A stretch of DNA of 64,000 nt, from NCBI RefSeq assembly GCF_964340395.1, contig NC_135554.1, positions 8,410,475 to 8,474,474 on the forward strand, read 5' to 3'. A program made the position numbers and the translations under genes. The stretch is from Glandiceps talaboti (lineage: Eukaryota > Hemichordata > Enteropneusta > Spengelidae). This document shows, piece after piece, positions 61,936-64,000 of the stretch (within the stretch, counting starts at the first letter, position 1; the number at the start of each line of letters is the position of its first letter). The notes under the pieces are model-generated. The model made no database searches. It was not told the origin of the DNA and was given only the letters and a program-made list of their open reading frames with translations.

Positions 61936-62091
61936 GTGAGTGAGATATCGCCGAGGGCTAACCTGAAGTATTCAATAGATGTGCAAAAGCCGCCAGAGAT
62001 CCGACTGGCCGCCGAGGTTGGTAACAAACCCCTCAGCATTATCAGTCTGCCTTGGGAGAAGCATTTCCAACAACTCAAAAACTCAAAACCA
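61936..62091 (+). CDS. UBE2Q-like RWD/E2-variant protein, visible exon 11
   Basis: The acceptor TCTGCTTGCAG ends at 61935 and the donor GTAAGA starts at 62092. The exon is 156 nt (52 codons, phase 0 to 0), residues 337-388. VSEISPRANLKYSIDVQKPP then EIRLAAEVGNKPLSIISLPW and EKHFQQLKNSKP continue the extension beyond the UBC fold. It is predicted to be strand-rich with proline turns, and no family is recognised. The exon itself begins GTGAGT, so the border reads GCAG|GTGAGT. It has no stop, so more exons must follow outside the window. Confidence 0.87.
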
Positions 62092-62102
62092 GTAAGATAA
62101 TA

Positions 62103-62353
62103 CCATCTAACTCTCTCTCACTCTCACTTGCTCTCTCTCCCTCACTTTCTCTCTCTCTCTCTTTCTCTCTCTCTCTGTCTCTCTCTGTCACTCTGTCTTT
62201 CTCTCCCTTTCTTTCTCTCTCTCCCTCTCTCTCTCCCTCTTCCTCTCTCCCTCTGTCTCTGTCTTGTCTCTCTGTCTCTCTTGCGCTGTCTCTCTGTCTA
62301 TCTCTCTCACTCCCTCCCTCCCTCCCTCTCTCCCTCTCTCTCTCTCTTTCTGC
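62103..62353. repeat. Polypyrimidine (CT)n tract, ~250 bp
   Basis: Almost pure C/T on the + strand, with CTCT, TTTCT, CCCT and scattered GT interruptions. It starts about a dozen bases after the donor at 62092. The open frames of S-L repeats (+) and E-R repeats (-) are artefacts. Confidence 0.95.
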
Positions 62354-64000
62354 TAACACAACATAATGTTGACATTTTGTGCTTCACCTGGTAGTTTCCA
62401 GGAGCAAACCTGAATAACACCAGGGGTGTGATAACTTTCTCAGAGTTCTCTCTTACTTTCACCACAGTGTGTACACATATCACATACCTCATTTTGGCTA
62501 TTTCTCAATTAACACTCACCAATAGGAAATGTCCAATACCAATAAACTTATTGTTCAACATCTAAAGTTTATAGTAAAGATGGATGAACACAGTTTCCAG
62601 TGACATGCAAAGTTTTTCCTTCAGTGCAAATTTCTGCTCACCACAATGCATACTACAGATAATGTCACCTGCAGAATCTTGCGACATCACTGTACTTTCC
62701 ACTTCACAAACTAGGCTGGACGCTCACACGCAAAATCTACCGGGGCCTCAGTCTGTTGTAATTGTCAGCTTTCTCTAATGCGATCCAAATCAAAAAGATT
62801 CTTTCTTTTTTTGAAATTTGGTTTTAAGCCATACGTTATTAAGTTACGTTTAGCCTCAATCTCCAAAACACTAGTAAAGTCTACAAAGATATATTTATAA
62901 TAAGTAATTTTGATATCATTTTTTTACCTCTATTTCAAAACGTTGTACAAAGACCTTTAAGTGTTTTCTTGATTTTAACTTAGAATTTGTTGGAGTTTTA
63001 GCAAAGTATTAGCCAAAGTTTATTAAAAAGTTTATTTGCCGAGACATATTTCCCATTATAGATAATTTTTTTGTCTTGTAACTTTGCACAATGAAGTGAT
63101 ATTTTTATTTTGTTATCAAAATTTTTGGGCCAAAAATTAGTCCATTGACAACAGAGGATTATTTTGTACCAGAATATCAGAAATGATACATTCTTAGTGT
63201 CGCTGCTGCTCTGGGAAGGTTGTCATATTTAAACACACACACACACTTACAACACATTGCAAGCTGCATGCATCTCTTAAAAGCACTTTGATAACAGCAT
63301 CAATTTGTTTTCACGCTCTCCGTATTTGTGATGGCCCTTCACCTATGCGCATTTTACTCTTTTTTTTCTTCTGCACCAAAAACATTCCATTGATGTATTA
63401 TTCACCAACAGAAAAGTGCTGATTATCTGAGAGCTTCTCGATGTCAGGTGACATTGTGTCGTGAAACTGGCCTATGTTGATTCAGTGTGTGTATGACCCT
63501 GTCGACCTTTTCATTGACACAGTAAGAATTTAGATTCAGAATGTGTATTAAGAATTGATCGGGAGTCTCTAAAAAGTCACCAAAAGGTCATCGGCAAGCT
63601 GCTCTTATAATGTCATCTCAGATTAGTAGCAATTATTAACCTTTGATGTAAGTTATTTTTAGCGTAAAAATATTTCTCGTGATGGTACATTGTATATACA
63701 TTGTTTTTAACCAGTTTTCTACACAACTGCAAATTACAAGCATGTACCACAATCCCTTTGAGTGCCGTGTGTAATTCAAATGTCAAAAAAAAAATTGTTT
63801 AGTCATTTGTTGATTTTTCAGCTGAGACTGCATTTCATTACCCCAAAAATTCAATAAATTGTAGACGTCGGAAAGATCAATGGTCTCCACGTGACATGAA
63901 TATCAAATTTCTATTTTTTAAATCTGGCTAGATGGCTGTCAGTGTTTTGTTGCATTATTTTCTCGTAATATTAAACAAAATGACATCGGTATTGTTAAAC
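62354..64000. other. Intron continuing to the window end, no gene seen
   Basis: AT-rich. No acceptor-donor pair with a compatible open frame was found, so the next exon is likely beyond the window. A short (AC)n run lies at 63232-63245. Confidence 0.5.

Noticed and set aside
62052-62394. Open frames of Ser-Leu or Glu-Arg repeats
   Set aside because: They arise from the polypyrimidine tract next to the exon ending at 62091.

Overview
The window reads as nuclear DNA of an intron-rich invertebrate animal. It is AT-rich, has vertebrate-style splice signals, and carries LINE relics, a Penelope-like retroelement relic, a tRNA-derived SINE and very abundant tandem repeats. The phylum cannot be fixed from sequence alone; a lophotrochozoan or an invertebrate deuterostome would both fit. 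There is no sign of bacterial gene organisation, no credible tRNA or rRNA gene and no CRISPR.

One host gene on the + strand runs through the whole window. Eleven exons (1140-62091) join in a single frame with consistent intron phases and give 388 codons without a start or stop, so both ends of the gene lie outside. The product begins inside an RWD-like domain (visible residues 1-75), continues through an acidic, methionine-rich linker and a basic helix (76-195), then a UBC (E2) fold of the UBE2Q type (196-306), then a C-terminal extension I do not recognise (307-388). From residue 196 to 388 there is no cysteine, so the E2-like domain should be catalytically inactive (an E2 variant).

Coding sequence is under 2% of the window. 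Intron 2335-39773 (37 kb) holds, in order: a 54-bp tandem repeat, a microsatellite-led dispersed repeat, an L2/CR1-type LINE relic, a 42-bp repeat open on both strands, a tRNA-SINE, a 2.1-kb terminal-inverted-repeat (TIR) element containing a (TA)n-hairpin-(TA)n block, a CpG-dense possible internal promoter, a second LINE relic, a 5.7-kb satellite of 169-bp monomers with higher-order structure, a second dispersed-repeat copy, about 4.5 kb of TATAG/CTATA pentamer arrays that switch strand, a Penelope-like RT fragment, a foldback copy of the TIR element, another CpG-dense zone, and an inverted copy of the 42-bp repeat.

The later introns carry a compound tetranucleotide array, a CArG-box-like array, a 51-bp array (about 34 copies), a 64-bp array (about 17), a GC-AG intron with a long (TA)n(GT)n, and a 3.47-kb array of about 94 copies of a 37-bp unit. 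That last array is the most striking feature: its unit is the 3' end of the exon ending at 58272 plus its 5' splice site, so a genuine donor site has been amplified about 94 times in tandem.
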